A DNA stretch of 64,000 nt from Alphaproteobacteria bacterium (GCA_017616015.1 JAFZYY010000006.1:124001-188000); one strand, 5' to 3'. Numbered from the stretch's first letter, positions 44,147 through 54,008 are shown. A program made the numbers and translations. The notes: generated from the letters alone by a model not told the origin.

Positions 44147-44680
44147 CTAATAGTTTTCGGCGCGGACTTCGAAATAGCTCTGCGGGTGATTGCAAACGGG
44201 GCAAACGTCCGGAGCTTTTTTGCCGATGACCAGATGTCCGCAGTTGCGGCATTCCCACATCGTTTCGCCGGCTTTTTCGAACACGGCCTGCATTTCGATG
44301 TTTTTCAACAAAGCGCGGTATCTTTCCTCGTGCGCTTTTTCGATCGCGGCGACACCGCGGAATTGAGCGGCGAGTTCGGGGAAGCCTTCTTCTTCAGCTT
44401 CTTTGGCAAACGTGGCGTACATATCGGTCCATTCGTAATTTTCGCCGTCGGCGGCGTGCTTTAAGTTTTCAACCGTGTTGCCCAATTCGCCCAACGCTTT
44501 GAACCACAGTTTCGCGTGTTCTTTTTCGTTTTCGGCGGTCTTTGTGAACAAAGCGGAAATCTGTTCATAGCCTTCCTTTTTCGCAACGCTTGCGAAGTAG
44601 GTATATTTATTGCGCGCCTGAGATTCGCCCGCGAAAGCGGTCATCAGGTTCTTTTCGGTTTTAGTTCCCTTTAAATTCAT
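44147..44680 (-). CDS. rbr: Rubrerythrin
   Basis: A non-haem di-iron peroxidase that removes hydrogen peroxide in anaerobes and microaerophiles. The 177 residues have an N-terminal four-helix domain with iron ligands in [23 protein letters not shown] and [14 protein letters not shown]. The C-terminal rubredoxin-like domain has CRNCG and CPVCNH. TGGGAGAAAT precedes the ATG. Confidence 0.95.
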   Translation of the reverse strand: MNLKGTKTEKNLMTAFAGESQARNKYTYFASVAKKEGYEQISALFTKTAENEKEHAKLWFKALGELGNTVENLKHAADGENYEWTDMYATFAKEAEEEGFPELAAQFRGVAAIEKAHEERYRALLKNIEMQAVFEKAGETMWECRNCGHLVIGKKAPDVCPVCNHPQSYFEVRAENY

Positions 44681-44792
44681 TAAATTTCTCCCACAATGTA
44701 TCTGAAAGTTTCAGGATTTTAGACCAACGATTGAACAAAGGAAACAAAAAAGTTATAGTGACTTTGAAGCTGAAAAACGAAAGGAAAAAAAT

Positions 44793-45203
44793 ATGGAAAC
44801 TCGAGTTCAAAAAACAGCGGAATTGCATCAGAAAGGTTGCAACTGCGCTCAGGCCGTTTTAGTCGCTTACGCCGATTTGTTCGGATTAAGCGAAAAGGAA
44901 GCTTATAAAATCGCGGAAGGTTTCGGCACGGGCATGGGCGGCATGGGAGAAACCTGCGGCGCGGTCACGGCAGCTTTCATGCTGATCGGATTGAAAAATT
45001 CCAGCGGCGTAACCGGCGACAAAACAACCCGCCCCGACACTTACAAACAGATTCGCGAATTGGCCGACGCGTTCAAAGCCGAAGCCGGATCCATCACCTG
45101 CCGCGAGCTGAAAGGATCGACCGGCTTGCCCGTCTATCCCTGTCCGAAGTGCATCGAAACGGCTGCACGTCTGTTTGAAAAGTCTTTAAATTCAAACGGA
45201 TAA
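44793..45203 (+). CDS. C_GCAxxG_C_C family redox protein
   Basis: The 136 residues carry the Cys pattern of this family: GCNCAQAVL (about residues 14-22), GETCGAVTAAFMLIG (about 51-65), ITCRELKG and YPCPKCIETAARL. The invariant cysteines are probably redox-active or metal-binding. The family is common in anaerobes and of uncertain function. AAAGGAAAAA precedes the ATG. Confidence 0.88.
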   Translation: METRVQKTAELHQKGCNCAQAVLVAYADLFGLSEKEAYKIAEGFGTGMGGMGETCGAVTAAFMLIGLKNSSGVTGDKTTRPDTYKQIRELADAFKAEAGSITCRELKGSTGLPVYPCPKCIETAARLFEKSLNSNG

Positions 45204-45219
45204 AAAAATATTTATTAAA

Positions 45220-45262
45220 AATCAATCGATTGATTGACTTTTAATTTCAAGTACGTTATAGT
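45220..45262 (+). promoter_or_regulatory. Promoter with palindromic operator for tetR-fadL
   Basis: AATCAATCGATTGATT (45220-45235) is a perfect 16-base palindrome. It overlaps the first bases of TTGACT (45234-45239), which is 17 bases from TATAGT (45257-45262), a good sigma-70 promoter. A TetR dimer bound here would repress its own operon. Confidence 0.8.
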
Positions 45263-45293
45263 TCTTCCTGTCATAGACGAAAGAGGGATCAAA

Positions 45294-45941
45294 GTGGTTA
45301 AAGGATCACAGCAGCGTTTATTGGAAAAAGCCAAACATGCTTTTGCCGTGAATGGTTATCAGGCGACGGCGACGCGAGATATTGCCGCGGCAGCGAAAGT
45401 CAACATTTCCGCGATTACTTATTACTTCGGCGGAAAGCTGGGACTGTACCGCGCCGTTTTAGAAGACATTGCCAAACGCGTCATGCATGAACTGGACGAC
45501 AAAATAACTTCGGTTCAATCGTTGCTGGCTGACGAAAACACCTCTCCGGAACAAGCGGAAAAGCTATTGTACGAACGGATTGCCATACTGTGTTCTCTGG
45601 TGTGTTCTCAGCGATTGCCCAGCGAAGACGTCGCCGTGTTTTTGCACGAATATTTCGTTCCGGGCGAAGCTTTTGACACTTTGTATCAGGAATTGATCTC
45701 CCCCGTTTACACGCTGACCGCCGCTTTGATTGTGAAAGCGACGGATAACACGCTCGATCATGAAAGCGCGACGCTGTACACGATTCAGCTGTTTGCGGAA
45801 ATGTTCGTGTTCAGATCGCGCAAGCAATTCATTTTGCAGCAGCTGAACTGGGCGGATTACGGGGAAAAGGAAATGACAAAGATTACGGACGTGGTGATAG
45901 GCCATACCCGGGCTTTTTTAAATCTCTATAAAAAGAAGTGA
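45294..45941 (+). CDS. TetR-family regulator (CerR-like)
   Basis: A 215-residue repressor. The N-terminal HTH is typical: LLEKAKHAFAVNGYQATATR, then AKVNISAITYYFGGKLGLYR. The C-terminal domain resembles the CerR/DUF1956 group. The GTG at 45294 has AAGAGGGA upstream and gives the normal family length; the open frame starts 20 codons earlier, inside the promoter. fadL follows after 9 bases, so the pair is one operon and probably autoregulated through the palindrome. Confidence 0.9.
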   Translation: MVKGSQQRLLEKAKHAFAVNGYQATATRDIAAAAKVNISAITYYFGGKLGLYRAVLEDIAKRVMHELDDKITSVQSLLADENTSPEQAEKLLYERIAILCSLVCSQRLPSEDVAVFLHEYFVPGEAFDTLYQELISPVYTLTAALIVKATDNTLDHESATLYTIQLFAEMFVFRSRKQFILQQLNWADYGEKEMTKITDVVIGHTRAFLNLYKKK

Positions 45942-45950
45942 GACAGACAA

Positions 45951-47243
45951 ATGAACTTTCGAAAATCAGCTTCACGCGGGTTGCCCGCAATCGTTTTAAC
46001 GGCCGGAATGCTTTTATCCGGCGAAACATTCGCTGCCGGCTTTGCGATTAACGACATATCCATGACAGGCGTAGGCCGTGCTTTTGCGGGGGCGGGCGTT
46101 GTCGGCGACGACTATTCGGCAATCGGATTCAACCCTGCCGGCATCACACTGAAAGGCACGGGCGGACAGGCCGGAGCCGTCCTGATTTGGGAACACGGGG
46201 AAGTCAAAGGATACGCGACGAAAAACGTCGCCGGCGCGGACACCATCGTCCACGGCAAAGAAGGCCTCAGTATTCCCGTTATGGCGCCGAATATGTTTTC
46301 GCAGTATAAAATAAACGATTCATTTTATTTCGGCATCGGCGTTTACGCTCCGTTGGGGCTGGCGACGGAATACACGAGCGACTGGTTCGGATCGGATTTC
46401 GCGGTTGATTCCGAATTGGAATCGATTGATATCGCGCCGACGTTGGGCTACAAACTGAACGACCATTGGAGCTTCGGAGCTTCCGTCATTGCGCGTTACG
46501 GACACGTCAAGATGACGAACACTTCCGCCACGACGGGATTCAGCGATTTTGACATTGACGGCTGGAACGCTTACGGCCGTATCGGTGTGATGTACGAGCA
46601 TGATGAAAACACGCGCGTCGGCTTGTCTTATTCAACCATTTCAACGGAAGTCGAACACACGCTGAAAGGCGATCACACGATGACCGGAATGCCCGGCATG
46701 ATGGCGGTTTTAAACGGCAAGCATATCGGCGGTACGCAGGTTCGCCTGCCGGAAATCTGGTTATTGTCCGGCTATCACAGACACGGGGATTTCGGATATT
46801 CGGCGTCCGTCCGTTACACGCGGTGGGAATACTTCAACGACTTTACGCTGACGTCGTCCAGCCTGTTGGGCTACCACACGTCGAAATACAACTGGCACAA
46901 CACGTGGTCGGTGTCTTTGGGTGTTGACTGGTTTTACAACGACACATGGACGTTCCGCGCGGGCTTAGGCTATGACGAATCGCCGGTGCGTCATTCGGAT
47001 TTGCGCACGGTTCGCATTCCGGACAACGACCGCGTGTTGATGTCGATAGGCTTCACGTACAAGATCAACGACCATATGAAAATGGACGTCGGATATTCGC
47101 ACTTGTATCTGCCGACGTTCAAAGCCAGAAACGGTTACAGCAAAACGGGATTGGGCGGTGTTGATCCGGGAACCGGCAAAGTCGACGTCAAGTACGACTT
47201 TAACGCGGAAGTCATCGGCGTTCAGTTCCAATACGATTTATAA
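45951..47243 (+). CDS. FadL-family outer-membrane transporter
   Basis: A 430-residue OMPP1/FadL beta-barrel protein with signal peptide (cleavage after T-F-A, about residue 28) and the family N-terminus GFAINDISMTGVGRAFAGAG, where the hatch region begins. NPAGITL (about residue 63) is the NPA motif. The C-terminus alternates as a beta-barrel and ends in VIGVQFQYDL, with aromatic residues expected for BAM recognition. It imports hydrophobic compounds such as fatty acids or aromatics. It is controlled with the upstream TetR gene. Confidence 0.9.
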   Translation: MNFRKSASRGLPAIVLTAGMLLSGETFAAGFAINDISMTGVGRAFAGAGVVGDDYSAIGFNPAGITLKGTGGQAGAVLIWEHGEVKGYATKNVAGADTIVHGKEGLSIPVMAPNMFSQYKINDSFYFGIGVYAPLGLATEYTSDWFGSDFAVDSELESIDIAPTLGYKLNDHWSFGASVIARYGHVKMTNTSATTGFSDFDIDGWNAYGRIGVMYEHDENTRVGLSYSTISTEVEHTLKGDHTMTGMPGMMAVLNGKHIGGTQVRLPEIWLLSGYHRHGDFGYSASVRYTRWEYFNDFTLTSSSLLGYHTSKYNWHNTWSVSLGVDWFYNDTWTFRAGLGYDESPVRHSDLRTVRIPDNDRVLMSIGFTYKINDHMKMDVGYSHLYLPTFKARNGYSKTGLGGVDPGTGKVDVKYDFNAEVIGVQFQYDL

Positions 47244-47256
47244 GAAACTTTGATTT

Positions 47257-47290
47257 AAAAAGCGGGATTTGGCAAAACCCCGCTTTTTTT
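47257..47290. terminator. Bidirectional terminator between fadL and polA
   Basis: AAAAAGCGGG pairs with CCCGCTTTTT, followed by T's. It is shared by the convergent fadL and polA genes. Confidence 0.85.
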
Positions 47291-50087
47291 AATGCGCGTC
47301 CGCCCAGTTGTCCGCGATGCCGACTTCGGCGATCAGAGGCACGGACAGAGTAACGACGTTTTCCATGACCTGCCTGACGACTTCGGCGGTTTTTTCCGCT
47401 TCGGCTTCGGGCATTTCAAGAATCAGTTCGTCGTGGACTTGAAGCAACAATTTTGCGGACAAGCCCGCCTCCCGCAAAGCCGGCGTCACGCGCAGCATCG
47501 CTTTTTTGATGATGTCGGCGGCGCCGCCCTGTATCGGGGCGTTGATGGCGGAGCGTTCGGCGAACTGCCGGCGGGCGGCGTTTTTGTCGTTCATATCGCC
47601 GACGGCGCATTTCCGTCCGAAAGGAGTCATCACGAATCCGTTGGCGCGAGCGAAAGCGATTGTGTTTTCCATATAGGTTCTGATTTCGGGATATTTGGCG
47701 AAATAAGCGGTGATATAGTCCTGCGCTTCCCTGCGTTCGATGCCGAGCTGTTTGGCCAGCCCGAAAGCGGAGATGCCGTAAATGATGCCGAAGTTGATAG
47801 CTTTGGCGCGGCGACGGATCATCGGGTCCATGCCTTCGACGGGGACGCCGAAGATTTGGGAAGCGGTCGCGGCATGAATATCGGCGCCCGAAGCGAAAGC
47901 GTCTTTCAACGCTTTGACGTCGGCGACGTGAGCCATCAAGCGCAATTCGACCTGCGAATAGTCGGCGGACAGGAGCAGTTTTCCTTTTTCGGCGACGAAA
48001 GCGCGGCGGATTGCGCGGCCTTCCTCCTGCCGGATAGGGATATTCTGCAGGTTCGGGTCGTTTGAGGACAGCCGCCCCGTCGAAGCGACCGTCTGCATAA
48101 AGTTCGTATGGACGCGCCCCGTTTTCGGATTGATTTGTTCCTGCAACGCGTCGGTATAAGTGCTTTTCAGCTTGGCGAATTGGCGGTATTCCAGAATTTC
48201 GCGGGCGATTTCGAATCCGTCGTCGGCCAGCTCTTCCAGCACGGCGGCGTCAGTGCTCCAGGCGCCTGTTTTTTTGCTTTTCGTTCCTTTGGGCAACCCG
48301 AGCTTTTCAAACAAAATTTTGCCCAACTGCGCCGGAGAATTGACGTTAAATTCCTCACCGGCCGAAGCGATGACCTTCTGCTCTTGCGTTTTCAGTTTTT
48401 CGCCGAATTGAGCGCTGAGCTTTTTCAATTCTTCGCGGCAGACTTTAACGCCTTCGCGCTCCATTTGATACAGGACGGCGACGCACGGCCGGTCGGACAA
48501 TTCGTACAAAGACACGCGCCTTTCGTTTGCCAGCCGCTCTTTCAGGAAATGCCACAGCCGCAAAGTGATGTCGGCGTCCTCGGCGGCGTAGTCAAGCGCG
48601 GCGGCCAGGTCGACTTTATCGAAAGTGATTTTTGTGCGCCCCGCCCCGCACACGTCTTTATATTGAATCGTCGTATAGTCCAGAAACAAAGCGGCCAGAT
48701 CGTCCATATTGTGCGGGTGGGCCGCGCCGTCCAAGTCGTAGGACAGCACCATCGTGTCATCGATCGGATACAGGTTCAAATCGCCGTATTCGTTTGCGAA
48801 CACGTGCCAGTCATATTTGATATTGTGCCCGATTTTCAGAACGCCCGGATTTTCCAGAACGGGTTTTAATAAAGCGAGCGCCTCTTTCACGGGGATTTGC
48901 TTGATGACTTCGCCTTCTTCGTTGCCGAACAGGTCGATTTGAGCGTTCGGCGATTTGTGGCGCAACGGGACATAGAATGCCTTTCCCTCCTCGTAACAGA
49001 AGGAAAAGCCGACAATATGCGCCTGCGTCGCGGTCAGGGAATCGGTTTCGGTGTCGATGGCGAGCAAGCCTTTTTCTTCAGCGATTTTCAGTTGTTTTTC
49101 AAGCTCCCGCGCGTCCTGAATCAAAGCGTATTTCTTTTCGACTTTTGCAACGACGGGCAAAGCGGGCGCGACGGGTGCGGAAACGTCGGAGTCGTTTTTT
49201 GTCTGCGGCGCGGCGACGTGAAAAGAGGCGAGCTTCGGAATCAGGCTTTTGAATCCCATTTGTTCGAAGAAAGCCTGCGTTTTTGCCAAATCGGGCGAAG
49301 TCAGCTTAAAGTCGTCCAACGGTTTTTCGATCGGCGCGAAAGCGTTCAGAGTGACCAGTTTTTTGGACATTCGCGCCAATTCCGCGTCGGCGGTCAAGAC
49401 TTCGCGACGCTTGTTTTGTTTGATCGAATCGACGTTGTCCAGCAGGTTTTCCAAAGTCCCGTATTCGTTGATCAAAGCGGCGGCGGTTTTAATGCCGATG
49501 CCGCGCACGCCGGGGACGTTGTCGGACGTGTCGCCCGCAAGCGCCTGCACGTCGATGACTTTGTCGGGAGTGACGCCGAATTTTTCCATGACCTGTTCGG
49601 CGTTGACGACGCGCTGTTTCATCGGGTCGTAAATCGTGACGCCCGAGCCGACCAGTTGCATTAAGTCCTTGTCGGCGGAAACGATGGTGACTTCGGCGCC
49701 TTTTTCGTGCGCCAGACGGGCGTAAGTCGCCAATAAATCATCGGCCTCATAGCCCGTCATTTCGGACTGAGCGATGCCGAAAGCGTCGACGGCCTGCCGC
49801 AGTAAAGGGAATTGCGGAATCAGCTCTTCGGGCGTTTCCCTGCGTGTGCCTTTGTAGTCGGGATAAATGTCCATGCGGAAAGTCTGCCGTGAGGTATCGA
49901 ACATCACCGCCAGATAATCGGCGGGCATTTCCTTGAGCAGTTTCATCAGCATCGCGCAGAAGCCGTACACCGCGTTGACCGGAGTCCCGTCGGGGCGCGT
50001 CATCGGGGGCAAAGCGTAAAAAGCGCGGTAAATATAGCCTGATCCGTCGATCAGGACGACTTTTTTATTATTCAGACTGCCGGTCAT
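47289..50087 (-). CDS. polA: DNA polymerase I
   Basis: The 932 residues cover all three activities. The 5'-3' exonuclease domain (about 1-300) includes YKGTRRETPEELIPQ, EADDLLATYARLA and VRGIGIKTAAALI. The 3'-5' proofreading domain (about 320-510) keeps LAIDTETDSL. The polymerase domain (about 540-932) carries SADYSQVELRLMAHV, RRRAKAINFGIIYGISAFGL and LQVHDELILE. It removes primers and fills gaps. AAGGATTC precedes the ATG. A Fic-domain gene lies 10 bases upstream in the same direction. Confidence 0.97.
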   Translation of the reverse strand: MTGSLNNKKVVLIDGSGYIYRAFYALPPMTRPDGTPVNAVYGFCAMLMKLLKEMPADYLAVMFDTSRQTFRMDIYPDYKGTRRETPEELIPQFPLLRQAVDAFGIAQSEMTGYEADDLLATYARLAHEKGAEVTIVSADKDLMQLVGSGVTIYDPMKQRVVNAEQVMEKFGVTPDKVIDVQALAGDTSDNVPGVRGIGIKTAAALINEYGTLENLLDNVDSIKQNKRREVLTADAELARMSKKLVTLNAFAPIEKPLDDFKLTSPDLAKTQAFFEQMGFKSLIPKLASFHVAAPQTKNDSDVSAPVAPALPVVAKVEKKYALIQDARELEKQLKIAEEKGLLAIDTETDSLTATQAHIVGFSFCYEEGKAFYVPLRHKSPNAQIDLFGNEEGEVIKQIPVKEALALLKPVLENPGVLKIGHNIKYDWHVFANEYGDLNLYPIDDTMVLSYDLDGAAHPHNMDDLAALFLDYTTIQYKDVCGAGRTKITFDKVDLAAALDYAAEDADITLRLWHFLKERLANERRVSLYELSDRPCVAVLYQMEREGVKVCREELKKLSAQFGEKLKTQEQKVIASAGEEFNVNSPAQLGKILFEKLGLPKGTKSKKTGAWSTDAAVLEELADDGFEIAREILEYRQFAKLKSTYTDALQEQINPKTGRVHTNFMQTVASTGRLSSNDPNLQNIPIRQEEGRAIRRAFVAEKGKLLLSADYSQVELRLMAHVADVKALKDAFASGADIHAATASQIFGVPVEGMDPMIRRRAKAINFGIIYGISAFGLAKQLGIERREAQDYITAYFAKYPEIRTYMENTIAFARANGFVMTPFGRKCAVGDMNDKNAARRQFAERSAINAPIQGGAADIIKKAMLRVTPALREAGLSAKLLLQVHDELILEMPEAEAEKTAEVVRQVMENVVTLSVPLIAEVGIADNWADAH

Positions 50088-50097
50088 GAAGAATCCT

Positions 50098-51075
50098 TTA
50101 TTTTTGTTTGAAATATCCGCCTGTTTTTGGCGAACCGATAAAAGCGACGCCGTTTTCGGACAGCTTTTTCAAATATCGCCGCAGCGTTCTGATCGGAATA
50201 TGCAGCTCCCGAGAAATAACATTTGCGCGCACTCCCGGATTTGCGACAATGAATGACAGAATTTGATCGCAGACGTCGTTTACTGTGCCATTTACTGTGC
50301 CATTTACTGTGCCAACCCGTTCGCCTTTATGAAGTTTCAGCGCATTTAAGATTTCCGTCGTCATAAAGTCTATAAAAGCCCCGCAGTCTCCGGCTTGCGT
50401 GCTGTCGTTAAGGACCTGATAATATTTCAGCTGATTGTCATGAACCATTGTTTCAACGGGCAGATGCTGAAAGACGGGATTGAGCTTTGACAAAATCAGC
50501 GACTGCCAAAAACGTCCCATACGCCCGTTTCCGTCGGCGAAGGGGTGGATAAACTCAAATTCGTAATGAAAGACGCAACTTCGGATCAACAAATGATCCT
50601 GCGCGTTTTTCAGCCATGAAAAAAGCTCTGCCATTAATCCGCTGACCTGATTTGCGGGCGGAGCGATATGAACGGCCTCGATGCCCGAAAAGACACCGAC
50701 GCCGCCATGACGGAACTGTCCGGCTTCGTCAACCAAAGCCGTCATCATCGTCTTATGCGCCTTCAGCAAATCGTCAATGGAAAAGGGATCCAATTCGTCA
50801 AATAAGTCATAGGCGGCCAGAGCGTTTTTGACTTCCTGAATTTCACGCAGAGGCGCGACGACTTTTTTTCCGTCCAAAATATCGGACACCTGTCCGACGG
50901 ACAAAGAGTTTCCTTCGATAGCGAGCGATGAATGAATTGTCTTGATTTTATTCGCCTTGCGAAGTTTTAAAGCGTCTTTCTGTTCCAAACGGATTGCATA
51001 CCGTTCAACCAGAGCCGATATGTCCGCAATGTTTGAAACGGCTTTTGCCGATACTGTAAACGGAGGGCTGTACAT
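50098..51075 (-). CDS. Fic-family protein with C-terminal HTH
   Basis: A 325-residue class II Fic protein. The inhibitory helix motif S-x-x-x-E-G is at S50-E54-G55 (HSSLAIEGN). The Fic core HPFADGNGRMGRFW (about residue 190) is complete, so AMP transfer is expected, restrained by Glu 54. The C-terminus contains a winged HTH (ANVISRELHIPIRTLRRYLK), suggesting self-regulation. Just before it, three copies of a 12-base unit encode GTVN repeats. AAGGA precedes the ATG. The gene lies directly upstream of polA and may be co-transcribed. Confidence 0.93.
   Translation of the reverse strand: MYSPPFTVSAKAVSNIADISALVERYAIRLEQKDALKLRKANKIKTIHSSLAIEGNSLSVGQVSDILDGKKVVAPLREIQEVKNALAAYDLFDELDPFSIDDLLKAHKTMMTALVDEAGQFRHGGVGVFSGIEAVHIAPPANQVSGLMAELFSWLKNAQDHLLIRSCVFHYEFEFIHPFADGNGRMGRFWQSLILSKLNPVFQHLPVETMVHDNQLKYYQVLNDSTQAGDCGAFIDFMTTEILNALKLHKGERVGTVNGTVNGTVNDVCDQILSFIVANPGVRANVISRELHIPIRTLRRYLKKLSENGVAFIGSPKTGGYFKQK
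50279..50314 (-). repeat. Three tandem 12-base repeats inside the Fic gene
   Basis: TTTACTGTGCCA occurs three times head to tail, encoding GTVN repeats between the Fic domain and the HTH. Copy-number changes stay in frame and would only alter linker length. Confidence 0.85.
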
Positions 51076-51368
51076 CGTTTTTATTCCTTAATGACAAGGC
51101 GTCAATTCAAGAATATCGCGTTTAAACGCGTTGTCAAGAAACGCGTGTTTTGGTTTTTTTTATTGCGATGTTTCGAAAATCAAAAGGTTTTAGAACAAAA
51201 TAAATAAGAAAAATTATTTTAAAGCAAATATTTATTACTCAAAGATATTTGGTTTTACATATTTTTATTTTGTCAATATTTACAATTATTACAATAATAC
51301 TTGGTTCATTTTTTCTATTGCAGATAGGTAAAGATTATGATACATTTGTGACAATGGAGATTAAAGGT
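51076..51368. other. AT-rich gap upstream of flagellin 1
   Basis: About 290 bases, AT-rich after 51160. It must hold the Fic promoter (minus) and the flagellin promoter (plus). I find no sigma-54 or sigma-28 site I can defend. ATGATA (51337-51342) with TTTGTGACAATGGA downstream is loosely like ATGATAGCTTTATTTGTAATGGA before flagellin 2 and may mark the promoter. A 69-codon frame here is not convincing. Confidence 0.5.
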
Positions 51369-51454
51369 GGCCGTAGTGCCGCTTCCAGAAACCGGCCCGA
51401 GAGGGCTTTTAATTCCCACTTGGGTCCTACAGAACCTAGAAAAGGAGATATATT
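51369..51454 (+). promoter_or_regulatory. Conserved structured mRNA leader of flagellin 1
   Basis: These 86 bases are about 85-90% identical to 55290-55375 before flagellin 2. A hairpin CCCGAG (51396-51401) / CTTGGG (51419-51424) encloses GGG/CCC and an AATT loop. In the second leader the arm is CTCGGG, so pairing is kept despite the change. AAAGGAG ends 8 bases before the ATG. In Caulobacter FlbT binds flagellin leaders; this is a plausible target of the same kind. Confidence 0.75.
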
Positions 51455-53959
51455 ATGACTAATAAAATCGCTCTTACAGCATCAATGCGTTCCAACCTGC
51501 TCAGCCTGAAAAACACGCAGAGCCTGTTGGATAAGACACAAGACCGTTTGTCCACCGGTTACAAAGTTAACAGCGCTATGGACAACCCGTCTTCCTACTT
51601 CACCGCTCAGGCTTTGAACTCCCGCGCCGACGACTTGTCCGGTTTGTTGGACAGTATCGGTCAGGCGATTTCCACGCTGCAAACGGCGGACCAGGGCATT
51701 ACGACGCTGCAAAGCTTTGTTGAACAGGCGAAGTCCATTGCGAACAACGCGCGTGACACGTCCAACGTCCCGTCGAAGGCGACAACGGACAGCGTGAAGT
51801 TCAATCCCGACACCGCCAGAACCGATCTGGTTTCCGAATACGTCGATCTGACGGCCGGTCCGGCGCCGAAATCCATTCTCGGCAACGCGGCTCTTGCCGC
51901 CGATGACAAACTGGTCGCCGATTTAAATCTGACCGCCGGTCAGACGATTGACTTTACGGTAGGTGATGACGCCGCCGTCAGCGTCGCTGTTGCGGCTGAC
52001 GACACGGTCGAATCCTATATGGCTAAAGTGGTCGATGCCGTCGGTTCCGACAAAATCAAAGCGGAATTGGTTGACGGCAGTCTCAAATTCTCGACGGTGA
52101 ACAGCGCCGACCTGAAGATTGAATCCGCCCGCGACACAGAATCGCACGCGACGAAAACGTATACATTCGCTAACACCGACGACGTCAGCGGATGGGCCGC
52201 TGGTGTTGCTCTTACCACGGGTGACGGCACCTCGACTTTCAACGTCGATTTGTCCGGTGTGGCCGCTACACAAGCAGCTACCGGCGTCGGCGCACATTTA
52301 GCGGACGACGAACTCGAAGCTGCGGCTGCGGCGTATGCAGCTGCGATTAACGCTGCGGCTGAGACGGCCGGTGAAAACATCGTTGCGACAGCCGACGGCG
52401 CTACCGTGACGATTAAGGATCTGACGCTGGGCAATGACGCTGCGGCTCCTTCCATGGCGACCGGTCCGGCAACTGCTGCGGCTGGTCCTAATGTGGGCGT
52501 CCCCATACCCGGAACTTCCGCTGCCGAATTGCTCGGTTTTTCCAGCAACAAGGTAGAAGGTTCGGCCGAAGCCGGCAATTCGTTCTCCGTCCGTTTGGGC
52601 GATGCGACGAAGATGACCGGTACCGCGAACCTGCGCGCCGACAAGACGCTGGAGGAAATGGGCATGACTGACGGTCAGTCGATCGACATCATCGTCGGCG
52701 ACGACATTCACACCTACACCATCGGCAAGGAAATCGACAAGACTTCCACGATGCAGCAGTTCATGGACGACATCGTCTATGACATCGGTCGTACGAAGAT
52801 CAAAGCCGAAATCGTTGACGGTACTCTGTCCATCAGCACGTTGGATAACAGCTCGCTGGATATCCGCTCGACCAGTGCGGTCGAAGCGCGCGATGCGATA
52901 AAGATTGCAAAAGGCGAATTCGGTGTTGCCGACCGTACGCTGACGAACGTTGTGGTCACGCCCGACGGCGGATCCGCGACGACTGTCGATTTGACGGGTA
53001 TCGAAACCGCTGAAGGCGTTGCCGACGCGATCAACAATAATGCCGACCTCAAAGCGGCTGGCGTTATGGCGAAAGTGGACGTTAACGGAAACGTGGCCAT
53101 CTTCGACAAGAACGGAGATAACGCCGCTCCGACCATTACGTTCAACGCTGACGACAACGGTACTCCTTATATCAGCGCCGGTGTCGCGGGTAAAACGGAC
53201 TATGAATTGAAGGGTACGTCCTTCAATGAACTCGTCGGTTTTGAACCCGCTCAGAAAGTTGAAATCACGCAAGACATGACGGTTGAAAAATTCCGTCAGG
53301 CCATCAACAATCTGGAAGGCGTCTCCGCCGACTTCGACACGAAGGGTCATCTGATCATTTCGGGCGAACAAGGCGACGACCTGGTCATGGTCAACGATGC
53401 CAACAGCAACGTGTTGAAAAACCTGTTCGGTAACGACGTCGTTTCCGCGACCAACGGTTCGAACGAACGCGCCGTCTACGCCAAACAGTTCGACGACATT
53501 CTGACCCAGATCGACGAATTGGTTCAGGATACGTCCTACAAAGGCATCAACCTGTTGAACGGCGACAGCCTGTTAGTGAACTTCAATGAAAGCCGTACAA
53601 GCTCTCTGAACATCAAAGGCGTGACCTTTGACTCCGTCGGCTTGGGCTTCACCCGTTCCGCTAACGAATGGATTTCGAACACAGACATCGACAACGCTTT
53701 GAACCAAATTTCCAAAGCGACCTCGATGCTGCGTGCTCAGGCTTCTGAATTCGGTCAGAACCTGTCCACCGTTCAGATCCGTGAAGACTTCACTCAGAAC
53801 ATGATTAACAACCTGCAGTCCGGTGCCGATAAACTGACACTGGCCGACATGAACGAAGAAGCGGCGAACATGCTGGCTCTTCAGACACGTCAGCAGTTGG
53901 GCGTCAACTCTTTGTCGATGGCTTCTCAGGCTACGCAGAGCGTGTTGAAACTGTTCTAA
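51455..53959 (+). CDS. Flagellin, long form with duplicated central domain
   Basis: The 834-residue filament protein has conserved D0/D1 ends: TASMRSNLLSLKNTQSLLDK and LSTGYKVNSAMDNPSSYFTA at the N-terminus, MLALQTRQQLGVNSLSMASQ and QSVLKLF at the C-terminus. The central region is surface-exposed and acidic, with two related units: GQTIDFTVGDD...DKIKAELVDGSLKFSTVNSA (about residues 155-225) and GQSIDIIVGDD...TKIKAEIVDGTLSISTLDNS (about 410-475). It lacks Cys. It is exported by the flagellar type III system and ends at a terminator identical to that of flagellin 2. Confidence 0.95.
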   Translation: MTNKIALTASMRSNLLSLKNTQSLLDKTQDRLSTGYKVNSAMDNPSSYFTAQALNSRADDLSGLLDSIGQAISTLQTADQGITTLQSFVEQAKSIANNARDTSNVPSKATTDSVKFNPDTARTDLVSEYVDLTAGPAPKSILGNAALAADDKLVADLNLTAGQTIDFTVGDDAAVSVAVAADDTVESYMAKVVDAVGSDKIKAELVDGSLKFSTVNSADLKIESARDTESHATKTYTFANTDDVSGWAAGVALTTGDGTSTFNVDLSGVAATQAATGVGAHLADDELEAAAAAYAAAINAAAETAGENIVATADGATVTIKDLTLGNDAAAPSMATGPATAAAGPNVGVPIPGTSAAELLGFSSNKVEGSAEAGNSFSVRLGDATKMTGTANLRADKTLEEMGMTDGQSIDIIVGDDIHTYTIGKEIDKTSTMQQFMDDIVYDIGRTKIKAEIVDGTLSISTLDNSSLDIRSTSAVEARDAIKIAKGEFGVADRTLTNVVVTPDGGSATTVDLTGIETAEGVADAINNNADLKAAGVMAKVDVNGNVAIFDKNGDNAAPTITFNADDNGTPYISAGVAGKTDYELKGTSFNELVGFEPAQKVEITQDMTVEKFRQAINNLEGVSADFDTKGHLIISGEQGDDLVMVNDANSNVLKNLFGNDVVSATNGSNERAVYAKQFDDILTQIDELVQDTSYKGINLLNGDSLLVNFNESRTSSLNIKGVTFDSVGLGFTRSANEWISNTDIDNALNQISKATSMLRAQASEFGQNLSTVQIREDFTQNMINNLQSGADKLTLADMNEEAANMLALQTRQQLGVNSLSMASQATQSVLKLF

Positions 53960-53984
53960 TCGCATTGATAGAGCTAATCAAAGC

Positions 53985-54008
53985 AAAGGCGGGGTTTTCC
54001 CCGCCTTT
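53985..54008 (+). terminator. Terminator of flagellin 1
   Basis: AAAGGCGGGG-TTTT-CCCCGCCTTT is a perfect 10-pair stem, identical to the one after flagellin 2. Confidence 0.9.

Noticed and set aside
47292-49664. Three long plus-strand frames opposite polA (257, 253 and 255 codons)
   Set aside because: They are antisense shadows of a clear polA; their composition mirrors its codon pattern.
51249-51458. 69-codon frame upstream of flagellin 1
   Set aside because: It lies across the conserved leader and promoter region and has no counterpart before flagellin 2.
52298-53371. 357-codon minus-strand frame opposite flagellin 1
   Set aside because: Antisense shadow of the flagellin centre; no start signal or domain.
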